From contig JANSYF010000001.1 of the NCBI GenBank assembly GCA_024742575.1, positions 62,001-126,000 of the forward strand: 64,000 nucleotides of DNA, read 5' to 3'. How positions within the stretch are numbered: position 1 is the first letter of the stretch; every line of letters begins with the position of its first letter. A program made the position numbers and the translations under genes. The stretch is from Paracoccaceae bacterium (lineage in GTDB: Bacteria; Pseudomonadota; Alphaproteobacteria; Rhodobacterales; Rhodobacteraceae). The notes beneath the pieces are model-generated. The model ran no database searches. It was given only the letters and a program-made list of their open reading frames with translations, and was not told the DNA's origin. Shown piece after piece: positions 35,974 through 44,148 of the stretch.

Positions 35974-36226
35974 TTGGCTCTCCTTTCACTTGCCAGCGTC
36001 CGGTGTCGTGTCCGGCTGCTGGACTGAGCGTGGCTCATACAGGACTTGCTGCGCATGCGAAAGGGTGTTGCGCAGAGCGTTTGCCGCAGGTCTTTTAGGC
36101 GTGCTTTTTCGAGCGATTGATCGGACTGGTCCGGCGCGACTGCACGCTTTCTTGCGAAATTCCTTGTCGGATCCCAGCCAGAGGCGTACGCTGTCTGGCA
36201 TTTAAGCACGAACCTTTTTTGGTCAA

Positions 36227-38290
36227 ATGTCACATTCAGATACACACCTCATTCTCGTGGTTCACGGGATTGGCGAACAATCCTGTGGTGAAACCGTCGA
36301 TCAAGTTGTTGCTGGCGCAATAGCCCGGCATCCGTCGCGCCCTGCCTCTGATCTGGCCGAAGCACCAATAACGGTGCAATCCTCGCACCTTACGCTCACC
36401 GAACAGGATTTCACGGAAAGCAGCGACGATCCGGTTCGCCCGGTGTTCGACTGTCATACCCACACGTTGGAACCAGCGGGGGATGGTCAGCAGCGCGCCG
36501 TCTTTGCAGAGGTCCACTGGTCTGATCTGTCCCCCGCGCCAAAAGGGGCCATTTCAACGATTCTCGATCTTCTCAAGCTGATTCTCGGGCTTGGTTATGT
36601 CGCCATGGACAATGTCGAGAACACCAAGATGTCTTTGTTCGACCGGGGTCTGGTGCATCTGTTCAACTGGGTGTTCTACGGCGGAATCGCGGTCATCAAC
36701 GCCATGCTGTTGGTGGGAACAATCCTTGTTCTGGGCCATGAATACCTGCCTGGTGTCGGTTACCTGTCGGTTCTGGTGGCGAATGCCGGGTTGGGTGTCG
36801 GGTTGTGGGCCTATTTGAAACATATCGGGGCCAGGAGCCCGCGGTTTCTTGTGACCGTGTTCCGGCGGGGGGTGCTCGTCTGGTCTGGGCTTGCGGCGCT
36901 GCTGCTTGCCTTTAGCGTGTTTGCGGCCGACGCGGTGCGGGCACAGTTTCAGTCGATCTTTGCGTCCCTTCCCGAAACGCTTACGGCGCAAAGCAAGGGA
37001 TGCGCAGCGTTCGCCGCCCTGCCCGAGGCGAACGGCAATACGGTGCCGGTCGCGCAGGATTTCGGGATCGACAGTCTGTCCTGTTTCATCGAGGTGAACA
37101 TCTTTGCGATGGGGTTGCTTTGGGTGTTTGCCGCACTGTTGGTCGTGGTGTCTCTGGTTGGTTTCAGGGACACGCCCAAGCGCATCATCTACCCGTCAGT
37201 CTGTGGTGCGATGCTGATGTTCTGGTCGGTGTTCACGACGGGCTTTTGGCTCGTATTGCAACAGCTTCTGGGTCAGTTCGACCGGACACACGAAAATTGT
37301 GCATCACTGGTTGCATCGCTTGGGGATGCGCCGTCCCTTGCCCAGATGACCAGTGATGGGCAAACCGCCTTTGGTCTGCTCTGCTTGCACATGGAGCAGG
37401 CGGTAGGAACCCTGGCGATATCGGTGGCTTTCATGTTGCTGACCATCGCAGCCGCTGTGCTGGCCTATGTCGTCGGTGCGCGGGTGATTGTGAACATCTG
37501 GGTTCGGCTGATCCTCGTGATCTTTCCCGTGGCGCTGGTTCTTATCCTGATCCTTGGTGGCGACATCACCGGAAATTCGCAAGACGCCAACCCCTTTGCG
37601 CCGTTTCGCACACTATCAATCGCCATCGCGCTGGGGGCGGAGTTGTTGATCTACAATTTCAATGAAACGGTTGCGGCAGCACTGGGTGTGGCGCGGGATG
37701 TGATCGTGTATCTGGTCCGGGCCGAATGCAAATGGACGGTGCCAGCGGGCGAACGCGAAGGGAATTACCCCCGCCGTGCACTGATCGAAGCGCGGTTCGA
37801 CCGGGTGTTCCTGTTCATGCTGAACGCGCTGGCCCCCGACCGGATCACAGTGATCAGCCATTCGCAGGGAACTGTGGTTGCCGCGCGGTCCCTGCAGCGT
37901 TTGATGCCGGGGCTGACTGCATCTGACCCGACGCTGCCTGGGCGGATTCGGCTGATCACGATGGGATCACCGATTTCGCACATCTACGAGGAATATTTCC
38001 CCGAGAATTATCCGCTGACGCGCAGGGACATTTCGGAAGACTTGGTCTGGCACAATCTTTGCCGGACGAAGGACTATGTCGGTCAGACGATCGGCACGAC
38101 GGGCATCCCACCGGGCAATGACCTTTGTGTCGGGGACGGTGGTCACAGCCACTATTTCACCGATCAGCGCGTTTGGACGCTGCTGTGGGAACGGGTCGGG
38201 TTTCGGCTGTTCTCGACGCCGCCGGGGATGGCCGCGGTCAGCGGCCGGGAATATCCGACCGGGCTGGCGCAGGATCCCAATTCTCGATGA
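36227..38290 (+). CDS. large membrane protein with hydrolase-like ends, unknown
   Basis: The 687-residue protein opens with LILVVHGIGEQ (residues 8-18), an oxyanion-type HG motif. Around residues 105-475 it carries about nine hydrophobic spans. It ends with a lipase-like part: nucleophile Ser546 in ISHSQGT, then MGSPISHIY and a possible catalytic histidine at 640 or 642 in GGHSHYFTD. This suggests an alpha/beta hydrolase split by a membrane domain. Ribosome site is weak. Its end overlaps the end of the LOG-family gene by 53 bases on the opposite strand. I do not recognise a named family. Confidence 0.7.
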   Translation: MSHSDTHLILVVHGIGEQSCGETVDQVVAGAIARHPSRPASDLAEAPITVQSSHLTLTEQDFTESSDDPVRPVFDCHTHTLEPAGDGQQRAVFAEVHWSDLSPAPKGAISTILDLLKLILGLGYVAMDNVENTKMSLFDRGLVHLFNWVFYGGIAVINAMLLVGTILVLGHEYLPGVGYLSVLVANAGLGVGLWAYLKHIGARSPRFLVTVFRRGVLVWSGLAALLLAFSVFAADAVRAQFQSIFASLPETLTAQSKGCAAFAALPEANGNTVPVAQDFGIDSLSCFIEVNIFAMGLLWVFAALLVVVSLVGFRDTPKRIIYPSVCGAMLMFWSVFTTGFWLVLQQLLGQFDRTHENCASLVASLGDAPSLAQMTSDGQTAFGLLCLHMEQAVGTLAISVAFMLLTIAAAVLAYVVGARVIVNIWVRLILVIFPVALVLILILGGDITGNSQDANPFAPFRTLSIAIALGAELLIYNFNETVAAALGVARDVIVYLVRAECKWTVPAGEREGNYPRRALIEARFDRVFLFMLNALAPDRITVISHSQGTVVAARSLQRLMPGLTASDPTLPGRIRLITMGSPISHIYEEYFPENYPLTRRDISEDLVWHNLCRTKDYVGQTIGTTGIPPGNDLCVGDGGHSHYFTDQRVWTLLWERVGFRLFSTPPGMAAVSGREYPTGLAQDPNSR

Positions 38291-39086
38291 TCTCGGCTGC
38301 CTCTTCAGCGGTTTCGACAAACCGGAACAGATCAAGGTCTTCCGGGCTGATCGTTCCAGCATCGGCCAGCGCATCCCAGTTGATGATCTTTTCCCAGAAC
38401 GCGCGACCAAACAGCAGGAATGGCACGCGCTGCATGCGGCCCGTCTGAATCAGGGTCAGGGATTCGAACATTTCGTCCAAGGTACCGAACCCACCGGGAA
38501 AGACGCAGATCGCGCGGGCGCGCATGAGGAAGTGCATCTTGCGGATCGCGAAATAGTGAAAGTTGAAGCAAAGTTCGGGCGTGACGTATTCGTTCGGCGC
38601 CTGTTCATGCGGCAGCACGATATTCAGGCCAATGGATTTGCCCCCCTCTTCGGCCGCACCGCGATTGCCTGCTTCCATCACACCCGGACCACCGCCGGTG
38701 ACCACGACAAATTCGCGGCCTTTGCTGTCGTTGGACTTGCGGGTCATCAGGCGAGCAAAACTGCGCGCCTCGTCGTAGAAATGCGACAGGTCGGCCAGCG
38801 TTTTGGTGCGCGCCTTGTCGGCCTCTGACGGACGCGGGATGCGAGCGCCGCCAAACAAAACGATGGTGCTTTCGATCTGATGTTCGTCCAGCATGAGTTG
38901 CGGCTTAAGCAATTCAAGCTGCAACCGGACCGGACGCAGTTCCTCGCGGCACAGGAAATCTTCGTCAGCAAAGGCCAACCGATAGGCAGGCGAGCGCGTC
39001 TGCGCTGTGTCCGGAACATGGCTTGCCGTGCTGCGGTCAAGGCCAGCATCGCGGAACGGGCTGTTGCGTTGATCTTTCATGAGCAT
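38238..39086 (-). CDS. LOG family protein (TIGR00730-like, lysine-decarboxylase fold)
   Basis: The 282-residue protein has the defining PGGFGTLDEMFE motif near residue 194 and GGGPGVMEAGNRGA near 127, the nucleotide-binding core of LOG enzymes. Characterised members are cytokinin riboside 5'-monophosphate phosphoribohydrolases or nucleotide hydrolases, not lysine decarboxylases. The N-terminal 80 residues are an extension typical of longer members. AAGGAACCC supports ATG 39086, with 39080 possible. Its 3' end overlaps the convergent membrane hydrolase gene by 53 bases. Confidence 0.88.
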   Translation of the reverse strand: MLMKDQRNSPFRDAGLDRSTASHVPDTAQTRSPAYRLAFADEDFLCREELRPVRLQLELLKPQLMLDEHQIESTIVLFGGARIPRPSEADKARTKTLADLSHFYDEARSFARLMTRKSNDSKGREFVVVTGGGPGVMEAGNRGAAEEGGKSIGLNIVLPHEQAPNEYVTPELCFNFHYFAIRKMHFLMRARAICVFPGGFGTLDEMFESLTLIQTGRMQRVPFLLFGRAFWEKIINWDALADAGTISPEDLDLFRFVETAEEAAEIIENWDPAPARSDIPGR

Positions 39087-39152
39087 GGGTTCCTTGTTCG
39101 CTTGCGCTTAGACCTATAGCGTCCGGGCCAAAGTGACCAGAGAGGCGAAGCG

Positions 39153-40076
39153 ATGGATTGGCAGACCGAGATCACAGCGGCGCAAGAGCGGATCGCCGGA
39201 CACATCGTGCCAACACCGACGCTGCAAACCAGCGCCTTTGGTCAGGATGTCGCGCTCAAGCTGGAGCAGATGCAGCACACCGGCAGCTTTAAGCCACGCG
39301 GTGCCTTCAACACGCTGCTGGCATCGGACGTTCCTAAAGCCGGGGTCGTCGCGGCCTCGGGCGGCAACCATGGGGCTGCGGTGGCATTTGCGGCACAGAA
39401 ACTGGGGCATCGCGCGCGAATTTTCGTCCCCGAAATCGCCGGACCCTCCAAGATCGAGCTGATCAAACGTACCGGAGCAGAGCTGACCGTGGTGCCCGGC
39501 GAATATGCCAACGCATTGGAACTGGCCGAGCGTGAAGCTTTGGAAAGTGGCGCGATGCAAATCCACGCTTACGACGCGCCCCTGACAGTCGTTGGTCAAG
39601 GCACGGTGATGCTGGAATGGGAACAGCAAGGGCTGGACGCGGACACGGTGTTGATCGCCGTGGGCGGTGGTGGCCTGATCGCAGGCGCGTTGGCCTGGCT
39701 TGGCGATCGTCGCAAGGTGGTGGCGGTCGAGCCAATGACCTCTTGTGCTTTGCATGCGGCGTTGGACGCTGGTGCGCCGATGGATGTGCCTGTGTCCGGT
39801 GTTGCAGCAAATGCGCTGGGTGCACGGCGGATTGGGGGTATCTGTTTCGATCTGGCCACATCGGCGAGTGTGCAAAGTGTGCTCGTATCAGACAGTGCCA
39901 TCATCGACGCGCAGGCCGCGCTATGGCAGGCGCATCGGCAATTGGTGGAACCGGCTGGGGCCACCGCCTTGGCTGCACTAATGTCCGGAACCTACACCCC
40001 CGCTGAAGGAGAGCGTGTGGCAGTTCTGGTTTGCGGCGGGAATATCGCGCCAGAGCCGGAAATTGCGCTGCGTTGA
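39153..40076 (+). CDS. threonine/serine dehydratase family, PLP-dependent
   Basis: This 307-residue fold-type II enzyme resembles catabolic threonine dehydratase or serine racemase. The PLP-binding lysine is in GSFKPRGAFNTL near residue 48, followed by AASGGNHGAAVAFAA and the phosphate-binding glycine-rich AVGGGGLIAG near 170. It lacks a C-terminal ACT regulatory domain, unlike biosynthetic IlvA, so it is likely not isoleucine-regulated. The exact substrate is not certain. Confidence 0.87.
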   Translation: MDWQTEITAAQERIAGHIVPTPTLQTSAFGQDVALKLEQMQHTGSFKPRGAFNTLLASDVPKAGVVAASGGNHGAAVAFAAQKLGHRARIFVPEIAGPSKIELIKRTGAELTVVPGEYANALELAEREALESGAMQIHAYDAPLTVVGQGTVMLEWEQQGLDADTVLIAVGGGGLIAGALAWLGDRRKVVAVEPMTSCALHAALDAGAPMDVPVSGVAANALGARRIGGICFDLATSASVQSVLVSDSAIIDAQAALWQAHRQLVEPAGATALAALMSGTYTPAEGERVAVLVCGGNIAPEPEIALR

Positions 40077-40089
40077 TCCGAAACGCCTA

Positions 40090-41163
40090 TCAGCTGGGTG
40101 ACAAAAGGCAGTACCTCACCATGCGGTAATTGCTTTGATACCCCTGTCGTTCCGTGCTCGAATTCGGAGAGGGAATACCGAAGAAATAGGCGCGATGATA
40201 CTCTTTGGATGGATCGGCCAGCCACTCTGTCAACATGTCCGTGTCTCGCATGCAAGCAGCGCTGTTCTTGCTCATCCCCATCCAGACACCGCCTGATGGA
40301 TCAATAGCATCAAAGTGATGCAAACCCGACCCCGACGCTTTGTTCGTCACCAGCACCCAGTGATCCCCGAGTGACTTGTCGGAATGCTTGTCCTTGTAAT
40401 CGACATGAGCAGCAACGACGCCGCCTGCCGCGATATGGCCCTCGGCGTGGTCTGTCGGGTTCGCTGGCAAGGGCTGATCCCATCTTCCTGCGCCAAATCG
40501 CTCGATGCTCATCCCCAGCAAGGGTGCTAGGATAAACGGATTCAGACCGCCCGACGAATAGCACGTGTTGTCCTTCGCGATTTTGTTGGCATGGATCGGT
40601 GTCAGGTCTTTGGCCAACACGCCCTTGGGCCAGGATGACGTAGGCCGCCCAATTCCCGTTGCGGCCATTGTCATCACGCACAGAAAGCACCCTTCCTGTG
40701 AGATCGTCACATCCTTGCCATCGCGCTGATAGCCTAGTTTTTCCGACTTGTACGCTCCCTGATTGTACGCCTTGAAACCCGCATTTCCCAGCGCGTCCCT
40801 GATCGGGTCCATGACAGGACCAGAATCCACCGGGTTGATGTTGCCGGGGCCAACTGCGCCGGTGAGCGCCGTCCACGTCTTTCCCCGAGGGTCGACTCGC
40901 CCATCGCATTTGTCGAATGCCCATCGCATGATTTTATATTGAAACTGCACCACCGCGCTGCCGGTGATTGCGGAGGAGGTCGGATCCGGGTCCGGCATCA
41001 GTGAAAACCCGTCCGCCGTCAAAAGGCCAGCGTTCGCGCATTCCTCGCGGAATCGGGGGTCGCCATATATATGCATGTCGAGAAGAAACCGGACTTCTTT
41101 GAGGTCGGTCGGAAGATTTATTCCGCCCAGGCCGACAGAACATGTCAAATGCACCATGCTCAT
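40090..41163 (-). CDS. peptidoglycan-binding plus C39-like cysteine peptidase protein
   Basis: The 357-residue protein has CSVGLGGINLPTDLKEVRFLL at residues 8-28 and DGRVDPRGKTWTAL at 87-100, the start and end of a peptidoglycan-binding domain of the kind found in secreted wall-active effectors. The second half resembles C39-type peptidases: Gln156 and Cys159 in SQEGCFLC, His268 in GDHWVLVT and Asp288 in FDAIDPSGG. No signal peptide is visible. GGAG 9 bases before ATG 41163 gives the start; the frame extends upstream through antisense dapD but that part is not protein-like. No obvious immunity gene adjoins it. Confidence 0.62.
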   Translation of the reverse strand: MSMVHLTCSVGLGGINLPTDLKEVRFLLDMHIYGDPRFREECANAGLLTADGFSLMPDPDPTSSAITGSAVVQFQYKIMRWAFDKCDGRVDPRGKTWTALTGAVGPGNINPVDSGPVMDPIRDALGNAGFKAYNQGAYKSEKLGYQRDGKDVTISQEGCFLCVMTMAATGIGRPTSSWPKGVLAKDLTPIHANKIAKDNTCYSSGGLNPFILAPLLGMSIERFGAGRWDQPLPANPTDHAEGHIAAGGVVAAHVDYKDKHSDKSLGDHWVLVTNKASGSGLHHFDAIDPSGGVWMGMSKNSAACMRDTDMLTEWLADPSKEYHRAYFFGIPSPNSSTERQGYQSNYRMVRYCLLSPS

Positions 41164-41356
41164 CAGTGCGTCTCCAAATTGGTTATTTGAAAAATGCTTA
41201 AATTGCGTCTTAAGACTAACGCCGCTTTGAAACCGCGCAAGCATTTCCTGATGCCAAACTGTCCTGTTGAACGCTTCCTCTACGGACAAAAACGCGTCGT
41301 TGCCCCCAGCCGTACGATTGCGTAAGGAGCAGCGACCGAACAGCGAGGAGGCCATC

Positions 41357-42184
41357 ATGGACATCACCAGCCTGGAAACAGCCATCGAAGCCGCGTGGGA
41401 CGCGCGCGATACGATCACACCGTCAACGGGCGGCGAAACCCGCGAGGCGATTGAAGACACCCTTAACGCTCTGGACAGTGGATCGCTGCGGGTTGCGGAA
41501 AAGCAGGATGATGGCAGCTGGCATGTGAACCAGTGGGCCAAGAAAGCCGTACTGCTGGGCTTCCGCATTAAAGATATGGAACAGCAGGCCGGCGGACCAC
41601 AGGGCGCTGGCTGGTGGGATAAGGTCGATAGCAAATTCAAAGGCTGGGGCGACGACCAGTGGCGCGCAGCGGGCTTCCGCGCCGTGCCCAACTGTGTGGT
41701 ACGCAAATCGGCCTACATCGCGCCAGGTGTGGTGCTAATGCCATCCTTTGTGAACCTTGGTGCTTATGTCGACGAAGGCACGATGGTCGACACTTGGGCA
41801 ACCGTTGGGTCTTGCGCACAGATCGGCAAGAACGTGCACTTGTCCGGTGGCGTTGGGATTGGCGGCGTGCTTGAACCGATGCAGGCGGGGCCGACCATCA
41901 TCGAAGACAACTGCTTTATCGGCGCCCGCTCCGAAGTGGTCGAAGGCTGCATCGTGCGCGAAGGCTCGGTTCTGGGCATGGGCGTGTTTATCGGTCAATC
42001 GACCAAGATCGTCGACCGCGAAACGGGCGAAGTGATGTATGGCGAAGTACCGCCCTATTCGGTGGTCGTGGCAGGGTCGATGCCATCAAAGAACGGCATC
42101 AACCTGTATTGCGCGGTGATCGTAAAGCGGGTGGACGAACGGACACGCTCCAAGACCGGCATCAACGAGCTGCTGCGCGATTGA
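41357..42184 (+). CDS. dapD: tetrahydrodipicolinate N-succinyltransferase
   Basis: DapD transfers succinyl from succinyl-CoA to tetrahydrodipicolinate in lysine and diaminopimelate synthesis. The 275-residue protein has a helical N-terminal domain and a left-handed beta-helix of hexapeptide repeats, seen as [19 protein letters not shown] and [29 protein letters not shown] precedes ATG 41357. An upstream in-frame extension is not conserved in character. dapE, two steps later, is at 45987. Confidence 0.96.
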   Translation: MDITSLETAIEAAWDARDTITPSTGGETREAIEDTLNALDSGSLRVAEKQDDGSWHVNQWAKKAVLLGFRIKDMEQQAGGPQGAGWWDKVDSKFKGWGDDQWRAAGFRAVPNCVVRKSAYIAPGVVLMPSFVNLGAYVDEGTMVDTWATVGSCAQIGKNVHLSGGVGIGGVLEPMQAGPTIIEDNCFIGARSEVVEGCIVREGSVLGMGVFIGQSTKIVDRETGEVMYGEVPPYSVVVAGSMPSKNGINLYCAVIVKRVDERTRSKTGINELLRD

Positions 42185-42187
42185 TCT

Positions 42188-42210
42188 CGGGCGCGCGTAC
42201 GAGCACGCGC
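42188..42210. terminator. possible hairpin between dapD and rhodanese gene
   Basis: GGCGCGCGT and ACGCGCC form an imperfect stem with a two-base bulge around CGAGC, directly after the dapD stop and before the convergent rhodanese gene. It is followed by TTACGCCTTTTT. Confidence 0.45.
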
Positions 42211-42211
42211 C

Positions 42212-42607
42212 TTACGCCTTTTTGGCGGGCTTCTCACCAACCGGGCCGCCCGCCTTTTTCCAGCCACCAAACCCATCGGTGATGTGGCTGACGTTTTCCA
42301 AGCCCATCTCTTGGGCGACTTTCGCCGACAACGCAGATCGCCAGCCCGAGGCGCAGTAGAACACAAACCGATTGCCGGTTTGAAACTGCGGCTTGGCATA
42401 GGGACTTGCGGGGTCGATCCAAAACTCCAGCATACCGCGTGGGCAGTGAAACGCACCGGGAATCATGCCTTCACGCTCCAACTCGCGGGGATCGCGCAGA
42501 TCGACAAAGGTGACGTCGTCGTGACCATGTAGTCCCATCACTTCGGATGCAGGCGCGTGATCGACCACCTCGTTTGCTGCTGCCACCATGTCTTTGACGG
42601 ATTTCAT
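42212..42607 (-). CDS. rhodanese-like domain protein
   Basis: This 131-residue single-domain rhodanese has VTFVDLRDPRELEREGMIPGAFHCPRG in its first half and the persulfide cysteine in VFYCASGWRSA near residue 98. Such proteins carry sulfane sulfur from an unknown donor. The start is ATG 42607 with AGGGAGGGACG before it, which decides against a longer upstream frame. It stands between dapD and an unknown gene, with no obvious link to them. Confidence 0.88.
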   Translation of the reverse strand: MKSVKDMVAAANEVVDHAPASEVMGLHGHDDVTFVDLRDPRELEREGMIPGAFHCPRGMLEFWIDPASPYAKPQFQTGNRFVFYCASGWRSALSAKVAQEMGLENVSHITDGFGGWKKAGGPVGEKPAKKA

Positions 42608-42721
42608 ATCGTCCCTCCCTATTTGCAGCGCAGTATGCTCAGCAACACGTCGGCAACAACCCTCGACGCGAGATAGGTTTCGTGGCACATGCGAAGCGCA
42701 TCCCAGCACACAGGCCACAGA

Positions 42722-43072
42722 ATGAGCGATACCCCTAAGAAGCCGAAAAAGCCGCACGCTGTTTACACCCTCTTGGTCGAGGTCGGTCGGAAGTCCGGCG
42801 ATGGCCTACCCAAAGGGGCCACCGGGGCGGCGCTGATGTGCTATGCCTCCGGCGTAGATGAGGCCGAGGCAGTGCGCGAAACCGTGGCGATTCTGAAACA
42901 GGCGGATATGGCGCCATTGGATGTGACCGGCTACGGCACGTTAGAGGATCGCAAAGAACAGGGCCAAGAGATCGAGTCCGATGAAATCGAGTTGATGCAA
43001 AAAGCGTTGGATGAAAACTCGGTGATCGTTGCACAGGTCACGCCCTATTACGGCGATCAAAACCGCGATTAA
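42722..43072 (+). CDS. conserved protein of unknown function, 116 residues
   Basis: The soluble protein begins MSDTPKKPKKPHAVYTLLVEVG and has an alternating strand-helix layout: ATGAALMCYASGVDEAEAVRETVAILKQADM, then GTLEDRKEQGQEIESDEIELM and a last strand NSVIVAQVTPYYG. That pattern suits a small ferredoxin-like fold. It ends 4 bases into the convergent Hint-like gene. I do not recognise a named family. The ribosome site is poor. Confidence 0.68.
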   Translation: MSDTPKKPKKPHAVYTLLVEVGRKSGDGLPKGATGAALMCYASGVDEAEAVRETVAILKQADMAPLDVTGYGTLEDRKEQGQEIESDEIELMQKALDENSVIVAQVTPYYGDQNRD

Positions 43073-44148
43073 GCGGCGCGCGCCTCGGCAAGTGTGATCG
43101 CTTCGAAGGACCGCAAAACCTGATAGCCGGCGCGGTGATGCTCCGGCAGAATTGCACGCGACAGATCGCTGAGGACTGACGCCGAACACAGCGCCTTATC
43201 GCGCCTCATCCGGCCAATGTAGAGCGTTTCCAGCGCGGCATCCGGTATTCGAACAGCGTCATGATGTGGCAATAGAACTTGGTGGTACGTGACGAAGCGT
43301 GGTGCAGGTTCGAAATGTCCCGCATAACCGTTGACGAGCGCTGACGCCGGGATCAGCACTTGTTCGCGGCCAAACAGATATTCGACCTCGGGGCCACTGA
43401 CCAAAAGGCGCTGATGTCGCGACACCACCACATCCTGCGTCAGGCCGAAATACGGCGCGCGCAGTCGCACGGGTCGAAAGGACCCAAGGCTGGGTACCTC
43501 GCGCGAGGTTGCGTGAAGCACCGGTACCAGTTTTCCATTGGCTGATCGGACCACGTCACCCGTTTGAAGGGTTGTCGCAAGACGCATGCCCTGCGCAGTT
43601 TCGATCGGGACCGAAGGGGACAACGTCGGCATCGGCCCCACTGGTTCGATATCGGTTGACAGCGCTACGAAGATTACATCGGGGTCGATGTCTGTAAGAC
43701 CCTTGGGGCACGCCAGGGCCACAAGATCAGTGAGCATAGGCGCATGTTTTATGGCGAAGTGCCGGATCAAGACATGCTCGGTTTCGGGGCGCGCAACGAC
43801 CAGTCGACCCAATTGCTTTTGCACATCCCAACTGATCGTGACCTGTAGCGTATCCGTGCGCGCCTCGAGGCCCCGCTCGACCACCTCGTGGACGACATCG
43901 TCGCCTTGGGCAATCACCAGCACGACGCTGCCATGAGGTGTAGACATAAGCGAGAAACTCGACACGGATGTGCCTTCGCGCTTGTAGCTAAGTAGTCTTT
44001 GCGGACGACCATCCGGTGACAACCGTGTTTCCAGAACGATTGACCCAGACGGCGCACAGGCCCGTGGCCGACGGTCGAGGATGTTCTCGACCTCTTCACG
44101 CACCCAAGCACTGCGTGTTTCGCAATCAAACAGGGCAAACCAACTCAT
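43069..44148 (-). CDS. Hint-like (Hint_2-type) protein lacking the catalytic cysteine
   Basis: The 359-residue protein has an N-terminal part with no recognised fold (residues 1-185) and a C-terminal part resembling Hint_2: MRLATTLQTGDVVRSANGKLVPV, RLRAPYFG, DVVVSRHQRLLVSGPEVEYLFG and HQVLLPHHDAV. The position that should hold the self-splicing cysteine reads PIETAQG, so autocatalysis is unlikely. Its start overlaps the end of the larger Hint gene by 4 bases (ATGA), so it is translated with it, perhaps as an accessory protein. Function is unknown. Confidence 0.68.
   Translation of the reverse strand: MSWFALFDCETRSAWVREEVENILDRRPRACAPSGSIVLETRLSPDGRPQRLLSYKREGTSVSSFSLMSTPHGSVVLVIAQGDDVVHEVVERGLEARTDTLQVTISWDVQKQLGRLVVARPETEHVLIRHFAIKHAPMLTDLVALACPKGLTDIDPDVIFVALSTDIEPVGPMPTLSPSVPIETAQGMRLATTLQTGDVVRSANGKLVPVLHATSREVPSLGSFRPVRLRAPYFGLTQDVVVSRHQRLLVSGPEVEYLFGREQVLIPASALVNGYAGHFEPAPRFVTYHQVLLPHHDAVRIPDAALETLYIGRMRRDKALCSASVLSDLSRAILPEHHRAGYQVLRSFEAITLAEARAA

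Noticed and set aside
41164-41706. Upstream extension of the C39-like gene on the minus strand
   Set aside because: The frame stays open, but residues are rich in arginine, serine and proline without domain character, and it is antisense to dapD. The GGAG site at 41163 gives a better start.
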